The notes beneath the pieces were generated by a model that was not told the DNA's origin, ran no database searches, and worked only from the letters and a program-made list of their open reading frames with translations. Below, piece by piece: positions 44,651 through 53,242 of a stretch of DNA of 64,000 nucleotides. Location of the stretch: NCBI RefSeq assembly GCF_902500215.1, contig NZ_CABVOU010000039.1, positions 62,001-126,000 of the forward strand, in the 5' to 3' direction. This DNA comes from Halomonas lysinitropha (GTDB lineage: Bacteria > Pseudomonadota > Gammaproteobacteria > Pseudomonadales > Halomonadaceae). Both the position numbers and the translations under genes were made by a program. The number at the start of each line of letters is the position of its first letter. Position 1 is the first letter of the stretch.

Positions 44651-46915
44651 TTACTCCAGGCTGAAGCTAATCCGCTCGAGTACCTCACCGCTGTCCGAGG
44701 CCTTGTAGCGGACCTCGTAGTCGCCGGCTGAGCTGGGAGCGAAGAGCTGCACGGGGCTGCCCTGGCTGGCCCGGGCCTCACGGATGGCGTCGGCATCGGC
44801 GGCACTGCCCGCCTCGACGATCTGGATGTAATCCTCGTAACGTCCCGGCCCTTGCCAGTTGATCGTGACCACGCCGCCGGCCTCGGGGGTGCCCTCGATG
44901 GCCAGGCTGACCTCACCGGCCCCCACGCTGACCGGCTCGCTGGCCAGGGTCCTTCCCGATTGCTGGATCACGTAGCGGACCTCGTAGTCACCCGGCTCTG
45001 TCGGGGCATCCAGGGTGACCGGCGAACCTCTGCTGGTACGCACATAGTCGGTATGGCTGCCTTCCGGTGCCCCGGCCTCGACGATGGTGATGTAATCCCG
45101 GGGGTTGTCGGGGCCCACCCACTCCACCTGGAATTCGCCGCTCGGCACGATGGGCTCGTTGACCATCAATTGCGCCGTGGCGGGAACCAGGCTGATCGGC
45201 TGGCTGGCCAGGGTACGCCCTGACTGCTGAAGCACGTAGCGGATCTCGTGGTTGCCCAGGGCATCCGGGGCGGTGATGGTCAGCGGCGACCCCCGGCTGG
45301 TGCGGGTGTAGTCGAGGTAGCTGCCCTCGGGGGCCCCGGCCTCGACGATGGTGATGTAGTCCCGAGGATTGTCGGGGCCTTCCCACTCGACCTCGATCAC
45401 CGAGCCCGCGACGGCTTCCTCGGGCGCCGTGACACTGGCGGATGCCGGAATGAGAGTGATCGGCTGGCTGGCCAGGGTACGCCCGGACTGCTGGAGCACG
45501 TAGCGGATCTCGTGGTTCCCCAGGGCATCCGGGGCGGTAATGGTCAGCGGTGAACCCCGGCTGGTGCGGGTGTAGTCGAGGTAGCTGCCCTCGGGGGCTC
45601 CGGCCTCCACGATGGTGATGTAGTCCCGGGGGTTGTCAGGGCCTTCCCACTCGATCTCGATCACCGAGCCCGCAACGGCCTCCTCGGGCGCGGTGACGTC
45701 GGCAGATGCCGGGATCAGGTTGATGGGATGGCTGGCCAGGGTACGTCCGGACTGCTGGAGCACGTAGCGGATCTCGTGGTTGCCCAGGGCATCCGGGGCG
45801 GTGATCGTCAGCGGCGACCCCCGGCTGGTGCGGGTGTAGTCGAGGTAGCTGCCCTCGGGCGCCCCGGCCTCGACGATGGTGACGTAGTCCCGGGGATTGT
45901 CGGGGCCCTGCCACTCGACCTCGATCTGCGAGCCCGTCACGACCTCCTCGGGGGCGGAGAGGCTGGCTTCCACCGGTGTCAGGGTGATGGGGTGGCTGGC
46001 CAGGGTCTCGCCACTCTGCTGGTGCACGTAGCGGATCTCGTGGTTGCCCAGGGCATCCGGGGCGGTGATGGTCAGCGGCGATCCCCGGCTGGTGCGGGTG
46101 TAGTCGAGGTAGCTGCCCGCTGGAGCCCCGGCCTCGACGATGGTCACGTAGTCCCGGTCGTCATCGGGTCCCGTCCAGGCGACCTCGATGACGGAGCCCG
46201 CCGGCGCCTCGTCGGGAGCGGTCAGCTCGGCGGCGGGGGGAGGTGCCGGTTCGGGTTCCGGCTCGGGTTCCGGAGCGGGTTCCGCGGCGGCCTGCTCCAC
46301 CTGGCTCAGGGCGCTAGCCAGCTCGGCGCCGGAGTTGGTCTGGAAGAGCTCTCCACCGGTCTGCTCGGTCACGCAGGAAAGCTGCTGGACCTCGCTGTCG
46401 GTAAGCCCGAAGCCGACCACATGGGCGCGAATCGCCAGTCCCTGTTCCGCCAGCCGCGCCGCTTCGGCGCAGGGGTCGCCGTCGCAGGTCTCCAACCCGT
46501 CGGTCACCAGGATGATGTCGGCGGCCTCGGCAGGGCGGGGAATCTGCTCGGCGGCGAGACGCAGGCTGTCGGCGATCGGTGTCATGCCCTGGGGATTGAG
46601 GGCACGTATCTGGTCCGCCAAGGTATCGGCATCCTGGAGCTCCATGGCGGCAATGACCTCGATATCCCCGCAATCGCCCCGGCGGTTGTGGCCATAGGCC
46701 AGCACGCTCAGGGGCACCTCGGGATCGCGATCCTGGAGATACTCGTCGATCACGTCACGGGCGACCTCGATGCGCGTGATGTCGCCCTCCATGCGATTCC
46801 ACATGGAGCCGGAGGCATCGAGCACCATGACCCCTACGCGTTCGGCCATGGCAGGAGTGGCGCCCAGCAGCAACATTGCGGGGAGCAGGGAAACGGATCG
46901 GCTCAAGCGGGCCAT
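44651..46915 (-). CDS. Exported VWA domain protein with six Ig-like repeats
   Basis: A 754-residue envelope protein. A signal peptide (LLPAMLLLGATPAMA, cleavage near residue 24) precedes a von Willebrand A domain with an intact MIDAS: VMVLDASGSMWNRM (DxSxS), ITRIEV, and an Asp in ILVTDGLETCDGDPC. A (PE)n linker leads to six tandem domains of 83-88 residues, units 2-4 being near identical. Each has the signature IEVEWxGPDNPRDYITIVEAG followed by a GSYLDYTRTSRGSPL stretch and an IRYVLQQSGRTLAS end, an Ig-like fold seen in bacterial surface proteins. The last two units diverge. The repeated DNA suggests recent duplications. It is probably periplasmic or surface-attached; the ligand is unknown. 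Confidence 0.82.
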   Translation of the reverse strand: MARLSRSVSLLPAMLLLGATPAMAERVGVMVLDASGSMWNRMEGDITRIEVARDVIDEYLQDRDPEVPLSVLAYGHNRRGDCGDIEVIAAMELQDADTLADQIRALNPQGMTPIADSLRLAAEQIPRPAEAADIILVTDGLETCDGDPCAEAARLAEQGLAIRAHVVGFGLTDSEVQQLSCVTEQTGGELFQTNSGAELASALSQVEQAAAEPAPEPEPEPEPAPPPAAELTAPDEAPAGSVIEVAWTGPDDDRDYVTIVEAGAPAGSYLDYTRTSRGSPLTITAPDALGNHEIRYVHQQSGETLASHPITLTPVEASLSAPEEVVTGSQIEVEWQGPDNPRDYVTIVEAGAPEGSYLDYTRTSRGSPLTITAPDALGNHEIRYVLQQSGRTLASHPINLIPASADVTAPEEAVAGSVIEIEWEGPDNPRDYITIVEAGAPEGSYLDYTRTSRGSPLTITAPDALGNHEIRYVLQQSGRTLASQPITLIPASASVTAPEEAVAGSVIEVEWEGPDNPRDYITIVEAGAPEGSYLDYTRTSRGSPLTITAPDALGNHEIRYVLQQSGRTLASQPISLVPATAQLMVNEPIVPSGEFQVEWVGPDNPRDYITIVEAGAPEGSHTDYVRTSRGSPVTLDAPTEPGDYEVRYVIQQSGRTLASEPVSVGAGEVSLAIEGTPEAGGVVTINWQGPGRYEDYIQIVEAGSAADADAIREARASQGSPVQLFAPSSAGDYEVRYKASDSGEVLERISFSLE

Positions 46916-46974
46916 GCAGCACCTCCAGATTGCTAAGCATCAAGGCACAGCATAGCCAAGGGCGGTGTCAGCGT

Positions 46975-46996
46975 GCCCCCTTCATTTCGAGGGGGC
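46975..46996. promoter_or_regulatory. Near-palindrome CCCCCTTC/GAGGGGG upstream of the VWA-Ig gene
   Basis: GCCCCC (46975-46980) and GGGGGC (46991-46996) flank TTCATTTCGA. The element is a close relative of the perfect palindrome at 42173-42192. It lies 60 bases upstream of the VWA-Ig start and 57 bases downstream of the ABC-2 gene's stop, so it could be an operator for the former or a weak terminator for the latter. Confidence 0.35.
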
Positions 46997-47053
46997 AGAG
47001 GAAGGGCTCTAGTGGAGAGTATCGCTTCAGCAATTCCGGGATCGAGTTGGCTT

Positions 47054-47811
47054 TTACGGTTTGAGCCGGTAGCCGCTCTTGAAGATCCAGCGCAGCACCG
47101 CCAGCGCCGACCCCAGGAACAGCAGGATCACCAGCAGGCTGACCAACGGGCTGACGTCGCTGATGCCGTAGAAGCTCCAGCGGAAGCCGCTGATCAGGTA
47201 GACCACCGGGTTGGCCAGGGTCACCGTCTGCCAGAAGGGCGGCAGCATGTCGATGGAGTAGAAGGTGCCGCCGAGGAAGGTCAGCGGTGTGATCACCAGC
47301 AGCGGCACCAGCTGCAGTTTCTCGAAGCCGTCGGCCCAGATGCCAATGATGAAGCCCAGCATGCTGAAGGTGGTGGCGGTGAGTACCAGAAAGACCAGCA
47401 TCATCAGGGGGTGCTCGATGGAATAGGGCACGAAGAGCCGCGCCGTGGCCAGCACGATCAATCCCAGGACCATCGACTTGGTAGCAGCCGCGCCGACATA
47501 GCCGATCACCACCTCGACATAGGACATCGGCGCCGAGAGGATCTCGTAGATCGAGCCCGAGAAGCGCGGAAAAAAGATGCCGAAGGAGGCGTTGGCCACG
47601 CTCTGGGTCAGCAGCATCAGCATGATAAGGCCCGGCACGATGAAGGCCCCGTAGCTGACGCCATCCACCTCGCTGATCCGGGTGCCGATGGCCGCCCCGA
47701 ATACCACGAAGTAGAGTGAGGTGGAGATCACCGGCGAGACGATGCTCTGCAGCACGGTGCGCAGGCTGCGCGCCATCTCGGCGAGGTAGAGGGTTTTCAC
47801 GGATTGCAGGT

Positions 47812-47815
<4 letters not shown>
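47054..47815 (-). CDS. ABC-2 type transporter permease (YadH-like)
   Basis: A 253-residue membrane subunit with six helices (for example [19 protein letters not shown] and [20 protein letters not shown]). The ABC-2 signature is [20 protein letters not shown] followed by [20 protein letters not shown], like E. coli YadH. It starts with [19 protein letters not shown] at 47815, 3 bases before the ATPase gene's stop ends (ATGA overlap). With the ATPase it should form an exporter; YadGH-like pairs have unknown or variable substrates. Convergent or regulatory partners are not seen; the VWA-Ig gene follows on the same strand. Confidence 0.9.
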
Positions 47816-48742
<927 letters not shown>

Positions 48743-48750
<8 letters not shown>

Positions 48751-48949
48751 GGGTGATGTCTCCGTCGAAATCGAGCGCCAGGCTCAGGCCATCCACCTCC
48801 ACGGTGACCCGGGCCGGCAGCCGCTCGTCACCCTTGAGGTGCCCGTCGGCAAGCGCTTGTTGCACCGCCTTCTCGATCTCCTGCTGGGTGGTGACGCCCA
48901 CGTTTTTCAGCAGTTTGCGGATGCTGTGTTGAAAGGCCTCGTCGTTCAT
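48743..48949 (-). CDS. DUF6494 family small protein
   Basis: A 68-residue soluble protein, [20 protein letters not shown] at the start and [20 protein letters not shown] at the end. The SIRKxLKxVGVTxQxEIExAVxxAL pattern is that of DUF6494, a small family of unknown function. It is first in an operon with the ABC-2 transporter (8-base overlap with the ATPase gene), so it may affect the export machine, but this is inferred from position only. Confidence 0.75.
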
Positions 48950-49024
48950 CGCGGCTCCTCCTGTGGTGATCGCTGGGGTTCCTAGTCTAACGCGACTGGC
49001 GGGGTGATACAGGGGTTGTACAAG

Positions 49025-49052
49025 AAAAACCGTGCATGGTGGCCATGCACGG
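49025..49052 (-). terminator. Rho-independent terminator of ppiC
   Basis: On the minus strand, arms CCGTGCATGG and CCATGCACGG (49030-49039 and 49043-49052) enclose a 3-base loop and are followed by five T residues (plus-strand AAAAA at 49025-49029). It begins 25 bases after the ppiC stop. Confidence 0.85.
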
Positions 49053-49076
49053 CATCGACTCCAACGCGACGGGTGC

Positions 49077-49355
49077 TCAGTTGCGGTCGGTGATCTCCAG
49101 CAGGTGGTAGCCGAACTGGGTCTTCACCGGGCCGTGCACCTTGCCCACGTCACCCTCGAACACCACCTTGTCGAACTCCGGCACCATCTGGCCCGGGCCG
49201 AAGGTGCCGAGCTCGCCGCCCTGCTTGCCGGAAGGGCAGGAAGAGTGCTCGCGTGCGACCTCGGCGAAGTCGCGTCCGCCCTCGATCTCCGACTTGAGTT
49301 CGTTACACTTCGCTTCGCTGTCCACTAGGATATGACGTGCGCTTGCCTTGGCCAT
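49077..49355 (-). CDS. ppiC: Parvulin-type peptidyl-prolyl cis-trans isomerase PpiC
   Basis: A 92-residue single-domain parvulin, the size of E. coli PpiC. The fold markers are SARHILVDSEAKCNELKSEI, EHSSCPSGKQGGELGTFGPG (active-site Cys/Ser loop), MVPEFDKVVFE and the last strand VKTQFGYHLLEITDR, with the His residues of the catalytic pocket in the first and last segments. It is cytoplasmic (no signal peptide). The ATG at 49355 has GAGAGCAAC upstream and is preferred to an in-frame start 57 bases earlier. A terminator follows at 49025-49052, so it is a single-gene unit. Confidence 0.93.
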   Translation of the reverse strand: MAKASARHILVDSEAKCNELKSEIEGGRDFAEVAREHSSCPSGKQGGELGTFGPGQMVPEFDKVVFEGDVGKVHGPVKTQFGYHLLEITDRN

Positions 49356-49566
49356 GTTGCTCTCCTCGAAGGTCGGCAGGGATGCCGGTTGATATCCCCG
49401 GGAGCATACCATGCCATCCCCCGCCCTTTCCCGGGAGAAGCCTGCTTTGCGAGGCGGGCCTTGTGGGAGATTCCATGTTGCCCTTCAAGTGTTCATGAGG
49501 CTTGGAGGAGCGCAACCAGTTCCAGCGCGGCTACAGCCCTGGCCTGAGTGGCCGGGGGCTCCGATG

Positions 49567-50505
49567 CTATTCATTGAACTCGACCGGGCGCTGGGCCCGC
49601 GTGTTGACCTGCAGCGTGAAGATGTCCGGACGCGCATAGTGCCCGACGATGTCGAGGCTGCGCCTGGCGGCAGCCACCTGGCGGATATCGATATCGGCGA
49701 GCAGCAGGCCGGTCTCCTGATGCAGCGGGCCGGCCACAATGTCGCCGGTGGGCGAGATGACCACGGAATCGCCCTGGTTGATCCATTCGTCCGCATCGGG
49801 ATAGAGCCGCTCGATCTCGGGGAAGTCGGCGGGAAGGTCCTGCCTGTGCAGCACGACACCCGCACCCAGCACCCAGCAGCCGCCTTCCCGGGCGATATGC
49901 TGGAGGCTGCGGATCCACTTCTCGCCACTGTCGTAGGTCGGTGCGATGTAGAGGTCGATGCCTTGGGCGTAGAGGGCATAGCGGGCCAGGGGCATGAAGT
50001 TTTCCCAGCACATCAGCGCCCCCACCCGGCCCACCGGGGTGTCGACGACCTTGAGCCCGCGGGCATCGCCGAAGCCCCAGACCATGCGCTCCGGGTTGGT
50101 GGGCATCAGCTTGCGATGGCAGTTCTGCACTCGACCCTCGGGGCTGATGGTCAGCACGGCGCTGTAGAGGGTGGCGCGGCTGGCATCCTCGTCACGCGCC
50201 TCTATCCCGCAGACGATGGTCACCTGCCTCTCCCTCGCTACCTCGAGCAGGGGGGTCAATTGCCCGGATTCGAGCTGCACGGCGTTGTCCAGCAGGCGTG
50301 CGTGCAGCTGCTCCGACAACCCCCAGTCACCCCCTGGCTTCAGCCGCCAGATCCAGGCAGGATAGCCCGGGATGTAGGTCTCCGGGAAGACCACGAGCTC
50401 GGCGCCCTGGTCGGCGGCTTTGAGCACCTGCTCTGCCGCCCTTTCGATGGTCCTTTCCCGATCGAGAAAGACCGGCGGTTCCTGAACGATGGCTATCGTG
50501 GTCAT
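49567..50505 (-). CDS. Carbon-nitrogen hydrolase, nitrilase type
   Basis: A 312-residue enzyme of the nitrilase superfamily. The catalytic triad is visible: Glu in LVVFPETYIPGYPAWIW, Lys in NCHRKLMPTNPERMVWG and Cys in VGALMCWENFMPLARYAL. The motif FPETxxPGYPxWxW and the length are those of aliphatic nitrilases and cyanide hydratases rather than amidases. It therefore probably turns nitriles into carboxylic acids and ammonia, although the substrate is unknown. The ATG at 50505 follows GGAGAGCGTC; an in-frame ATG at 50529 is less likely. The methyltransferase gene is 42 bases upstream on the same strand, and a LysR-type gene is divergent beyond that. Confidence 0.86.
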   Translation of the reverse strand: MTTIAIVQEPPVFLDRERTIERAAEQVLKAADQGAELVVFPETYIPGYPAWIWRLKPGGDWGLSEQLHARLLDNAVQLESGQLTPLLEVARERQVTIVCGIEARDEDASRATLYSAVLTISPEGRVQNCHRKLMPTNPERMVWGFGDARGLKVVDTPVGRVGALMCWENFMPLARYALYAQGIDLYIAPTYDSGEKWIRSLQHIAREGGCWVLGAGVVLHRQDLPADFPEIERLYPDADEWINQGDSVVISPTGDIVAGPLHQETGLLLADIDIRQVAAARRSLDIVGHYARPDIFTLQVNTRAQRPVEFNE

Positions 50506-50547
50506 GACGCTCTCCCCATGGCGAATCATTGACTGGCTCGGAAAATC

Positions 50548-51414
50548 CTACCTGGTGGCCGCGGCTACCAGCATTTCGCAGGGCCCTTCGAACTTCCCAT
50601 CCTGTTCGAACTGGCTCAGCGCCTCCTCGATCTCCGCCCAGGCATCATCCTGTTCGACGGCCGAGAGGCCACTCAGCATCTGGTGCAGGGCTCCGAAGGA
50701 TTCCTGCTCGAACTGCATGCACTCGAGGGCCGATTCCATCCGTAGGGGTGCCGGTACCCGGGCGATCTCGATGTCGTGGAAGCCGGCTTCCTCGAGGCGC
50801 TGGGACAGGACGTCCGGGTCACCCAGGCTGAAGGGTCCCGGTTGGCCGGGCAGCGGTGGGGGCAGGGCGGCGCGACGGCGAATGATGCCGACGGGAATGG
50901 AGAAGAAGGGATTGGCCGGTGCATCGGCATAGACCATGGCGCCGACTCGTCCGCCGGGCTTCAGGCAACGGCGCATCCCCTTCAGCGCCTTCAGCTGGTC
51001 GGGAAAGTAGATCAACCCCACCCGGGAAATGACCGCATCGAAGGGTTCGTCCTGCAAGTCGTCAAGCATCTCTCCGTCGACGACCCGGGTGTCGATATGG
51101 GTATAGCCGGCCCGGATGGCATTGACGGCTGCCAGAGTCAGGATTCCCTCGGAGAGATCGGTGGCAAGGATATACCCTTCGGGGCCCACGCGGCGTGCTA
51201 CGGCCAGTGTCTGTTCGCCGGCACCGGCCGCGACATCCAGCACACGTCTTCCTCGCGATACGTCGGTCATGTCCAGCATCAGCTCGGTGGCCGGCCCCAA
51301 CCAGCGGTTCAGCAAGCCTCCCCACTGGTCCCAGGCCTGGGCAGCGTTATCCCACTGTTTCCGGGTGGTTTCCTTGAAGGCAATGGGATCGAATTCTTTC
51401 GCGATAACGGTCAT
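50548..51414 (-). CDS. Class I SAM-dependent methyltransferase
   Basis: A 288-residue Rossmann-fold methyltransferase. Motif I is RRVLDVAAGAGEQTLAVARR, followed by the acidic residue in ILATDLSEG, motif II region RVVDGEMLDDLQDEPFDAVI and motif III CLKPGGRVGAMVYAD. It resembles UbiE/Coq5 and the 24-sterol-C-methyltransferase-like small-molecule group; the substrate is unknown. The start at 51414 (MTVIAKEFDPIAF) follows AAGGAGA with ideal spacing and is preferred over the in-frame ATG at 51435. It shares a 117-base divergent promoter region with the LysR gene and lies upstream of the nitrilase gene, so the two may be one regulated unit. Confidence 0.85.
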   Translation of the reverse strand: MTVIAKEFDPIAFKETTRKQWDNAAQAWDQWGGLLNRWLGPATELMLDMTDVSRGRRVLDVAAGAGEQTLAVARRVGPEGYILATDLSEGILTLAAVNAIRAGYTHIDTRVVDGEMLDDLQDEPFDAVISRVGLIYFPDQLKALKGMRRCLKPGGRVGAMVYADAPANPFFSIPVGIIRRRAALPPPLPGQPGPFSLGDPDVLSQRLEEAGFHDIEIARVPAPLRMESALECMQFEQESFGALHQMLSGLSAVEQDDAWAEIEEALSQFEQDGKFEGPCEMLVAAATR

Positions 51415-51531
51415 GGCGGCTCTCCTTATAGGCAATTATTTGCTTGTTCGAAGAGTAGGCGGGGGCTACTGTTGTCTCAATCGCGATAAATCGACACCGG
51501 ATTGGCAAAAATGCACATGCCGGGGGTTCTC

Positions 51532-52440
51532 ATGCACTGGGATGACCTGCGGATATTTTTGACCGTCGCCCGAGAGGGTTCCATCAGTGGTGCTGCCAGG
51601 CGGCTGAACGTGCAGCATTCGACGGTTTCCCGCCGGTTGCTGGTGCTGGAGAAGAGCCTGGGAACCCGGCTGCTGAACAGGAAGAAATCAGGCTACGAGT
51701 TGACCTCGGCCGGCGAGGAACTCAAGCACTCCGCTACCCGCATGGAAATGGAGATCTTCGATTTCGAAGGCACCATGGGCAACCAGGATTGTCTGCTCGC
51801 GGGGGAGTTGCATGTCTCGGCCATCAACAACATGGCCTCCACGGTACTCATGCCGATGTTCGCGAGTTTCAGCATCAAGAATCCGCATATCCAGCTGCAC
51901 ATCGAAGTTTCCAACAAGTATGTCAGCCTCGCCGAGCGCCAGGCCGATATCGCCATCCGCCTGACCAATGATCCGGTCGACACCCTGATCGGCGCCCGGC
52001 TGACAACCATCGCCTCCACCGTCTATGGCGGCAGCGCTTACCTGCAACAGCTGCGCGGCTCGGGCGAATCGCCCCGCTGGCTGGGGGTGGAGTGTTGCGG
52101 CTTTCACCATGACTGGACACACAAGGCCTGCCCGGATCACTCCTACAGCTTCTTCGTCGATGACACCCTGCTCACCGTCGCCGCCCTGGAGCAGGGGCTG
52201 GGGCTGGCCTACCTGCCCTGCTTCATGGGCGACAGCAACGCCGCCCTGGAGCGCTTCTGTGACCCCGATCCGCTGCTCGACCTCGGCCTCTGGCTCCTCT
52301 ACCACCCCGATTTGAGGCACGCCCGGCGCGTCGTTGCCTTCCGCGAGCATATGCTGAGCCAGATAGAGGCGCAGTTTGCACTGTTCGAGGGCCGCCTTCC
52401 GCGGATGGACATGAAAGCCCCGGCGCAGGGGCCGGGGTAG
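51532..52440 (+). CDS. LysR-type transcriptional regulator
   Basis: A 302-residue LTTR. The N-terminal HTH is DDLRIFLTVAREGSISGAAR followed by RLNVQHSTVSRRLLVLEKSL, with the linker helix RLLNRKKSGYELTSAGEELK. The effector domain follows with the usual LysR half-domains, but with only one weak IAIRLT motif. The start is uncertain: the ATG at 51532 gives the common MHWDDLRIFL and has GGGGG upstream, while an ATG at 51511 is also in frame. It is divergent from the methyltransferase/nitrilase pair and probably controls it from the shared gap. A hairpin (CCCCGGC/GCCGGGG) overlaps the 3' end. Confidence 0.86.
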   Translation: MHWDDLRIFLTVAREGSISGAARRLNVQHSTVSRRLLVLEKSLGTRLLNRKKSGYELTSAGEELKHSATRMEMEIFDFEGTMGNQDCLLAGELHVSAINNMASTVLMPMFASFSIKNPHIQLHIEVSNKYVSLAERQADIAIRLTNDPVDTLIGARLTTIASTVYGGSAYLQQLRGSGESPRWLGVECCGFHHDWTHKACPDHSYSFFVDDTLLTVAALEQGLGLAYLPCFMGDSNAALERFCDPDPLLDLGLWLLYHPDLRHARRVVAFREHMLSQIEAQFALFEGRLPRMDMKAPAQGPG

Positions 52441-52493
52441 GGGACTTGAAGACCGGGGAATCATTCGCTGGGTTTATTGGAACGGCTGGAGTT

Positions 52494-52868
52494 CTACTCT
52501 TGTACGGGAGCCGCGATTCGGCGGCTTTTATCGAGCTTGACGCCGACGGGGTTGTTGCCCAGTCGCATCCCGGTGGGGTTGTTATCGACGCCGATGACAG
52601 TGCCCACATCCCCCTTGCCTCCGCCAATCCCGCCACCCCCGGAAGCGTTTATACCGCCATGTCCATCACAGATGGTTGAAGTCGGGAAGAAGGTTAAAAA
52701 TAGGGTGCCGTCCATACACTCTATTCTGTACTCCGTCCTCGGTTCATCTATCAGTCCCTGTTCCATGGCTGCCTGGGGTGAAAGGGCATGGCTGGACATG
52801 GATACCCCCAGCATGAGCGTGGTAAACAGTAGCGCCGTTGCCTGAGCCTTGTGGTTGAATATTGTCAT
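52494..52868 (-). CDS. Small exported protein with a Gly-rich segment
   Basis: A 124-residue protein with a signal peptide (TALLFTTLMLGVSMSSHALS, cleavage near residue 29). The mature part has two cysteines that could pair (RIECMDGTLFLTFFPTSTIC) and a Gly-rich stretch with eleven Gly in about twenty residues (ASGGGGIGGGKGDVG). The ATG at 52868 follows GGGAGCAATAAAA. No family is recognised. It is isolated: convergent with the LysR gene and upstream of the 375-base gap before hsdM. Expression could be from the AT-rich region near 52930. Confidence 0.55.
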   Translation of the reverse strand: MTIFNHKAQATALLFTTLMLGVSMSSHALSPQAAMEQGLIDEPRTEYRIECMDGTLFLTFFPTSTICDGHGGINASGGGGIGGGKGDVGTVIGVDNNPTGMRLGNNPVGVKLDKSRRIAAPVQE

Positions 52869-53242
52869 TTTTATTGCTCCCGATTGGGGTTCTGGTTGTG
52901 AAAGAGCCTGGAGGGTAGAGCCATACACCAGACTTGAGCTTAGTTCGTTTGCTTCCCTGATGGGTCGTTACTCGTCAGGTTTCGGTTCACATCTTTTTTC
53001 GCGAGAATCGATTTTTTCTGGGCCCGGGTGCTGGAGAGGCCGGTTACGCTGCCCAATCTATCCGGTCTTGCCTTGCGCGGCCCTATTCACAGCGGGTCTT
53101 CTTGGGAGCGCTGCTGCAGCGCGAACCGGTCTCGTAGGAGCACTGCTTGCAGCGCGATATTCTCCTTCACCGGCAGTTGGCGCCTCCCGATGCCGCGGCG
53201 TAGCATTACTCCCACGTTTTTTCGCAAGGACCCGCGACCCCC
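52869..53242. other. Gap with two REP-like repeats upstream of hsdM
   Basis: This 374-base gap has no credible gene. The first half (52930-53020) is AT-rich compared with its surroundings. The second half contains two copies of a REP-like unit: TGGGAGCGCTGCTGCAGCGC (53103-53122, continuing to 53125) and TAGGAGCACTGCTTGCAGCG (53135-53154, continuing to 53158). Each contains the near-palindromic GCTGCnGCAGC core. A third copy in the same orientation lies just after hsdR at 58858-58881, so the RM module is bracketed by the repeats. Confidence 0.65.

Noticed and set aside
49016..49023. TTGTACAA palindrome near 49016, matching the TGTACA core seen upstream of the ABC1-kinase gene
   Set aside because: It is a single copy lying in the tail of the ppiC terminator, with no promoter nearby; a chance match.
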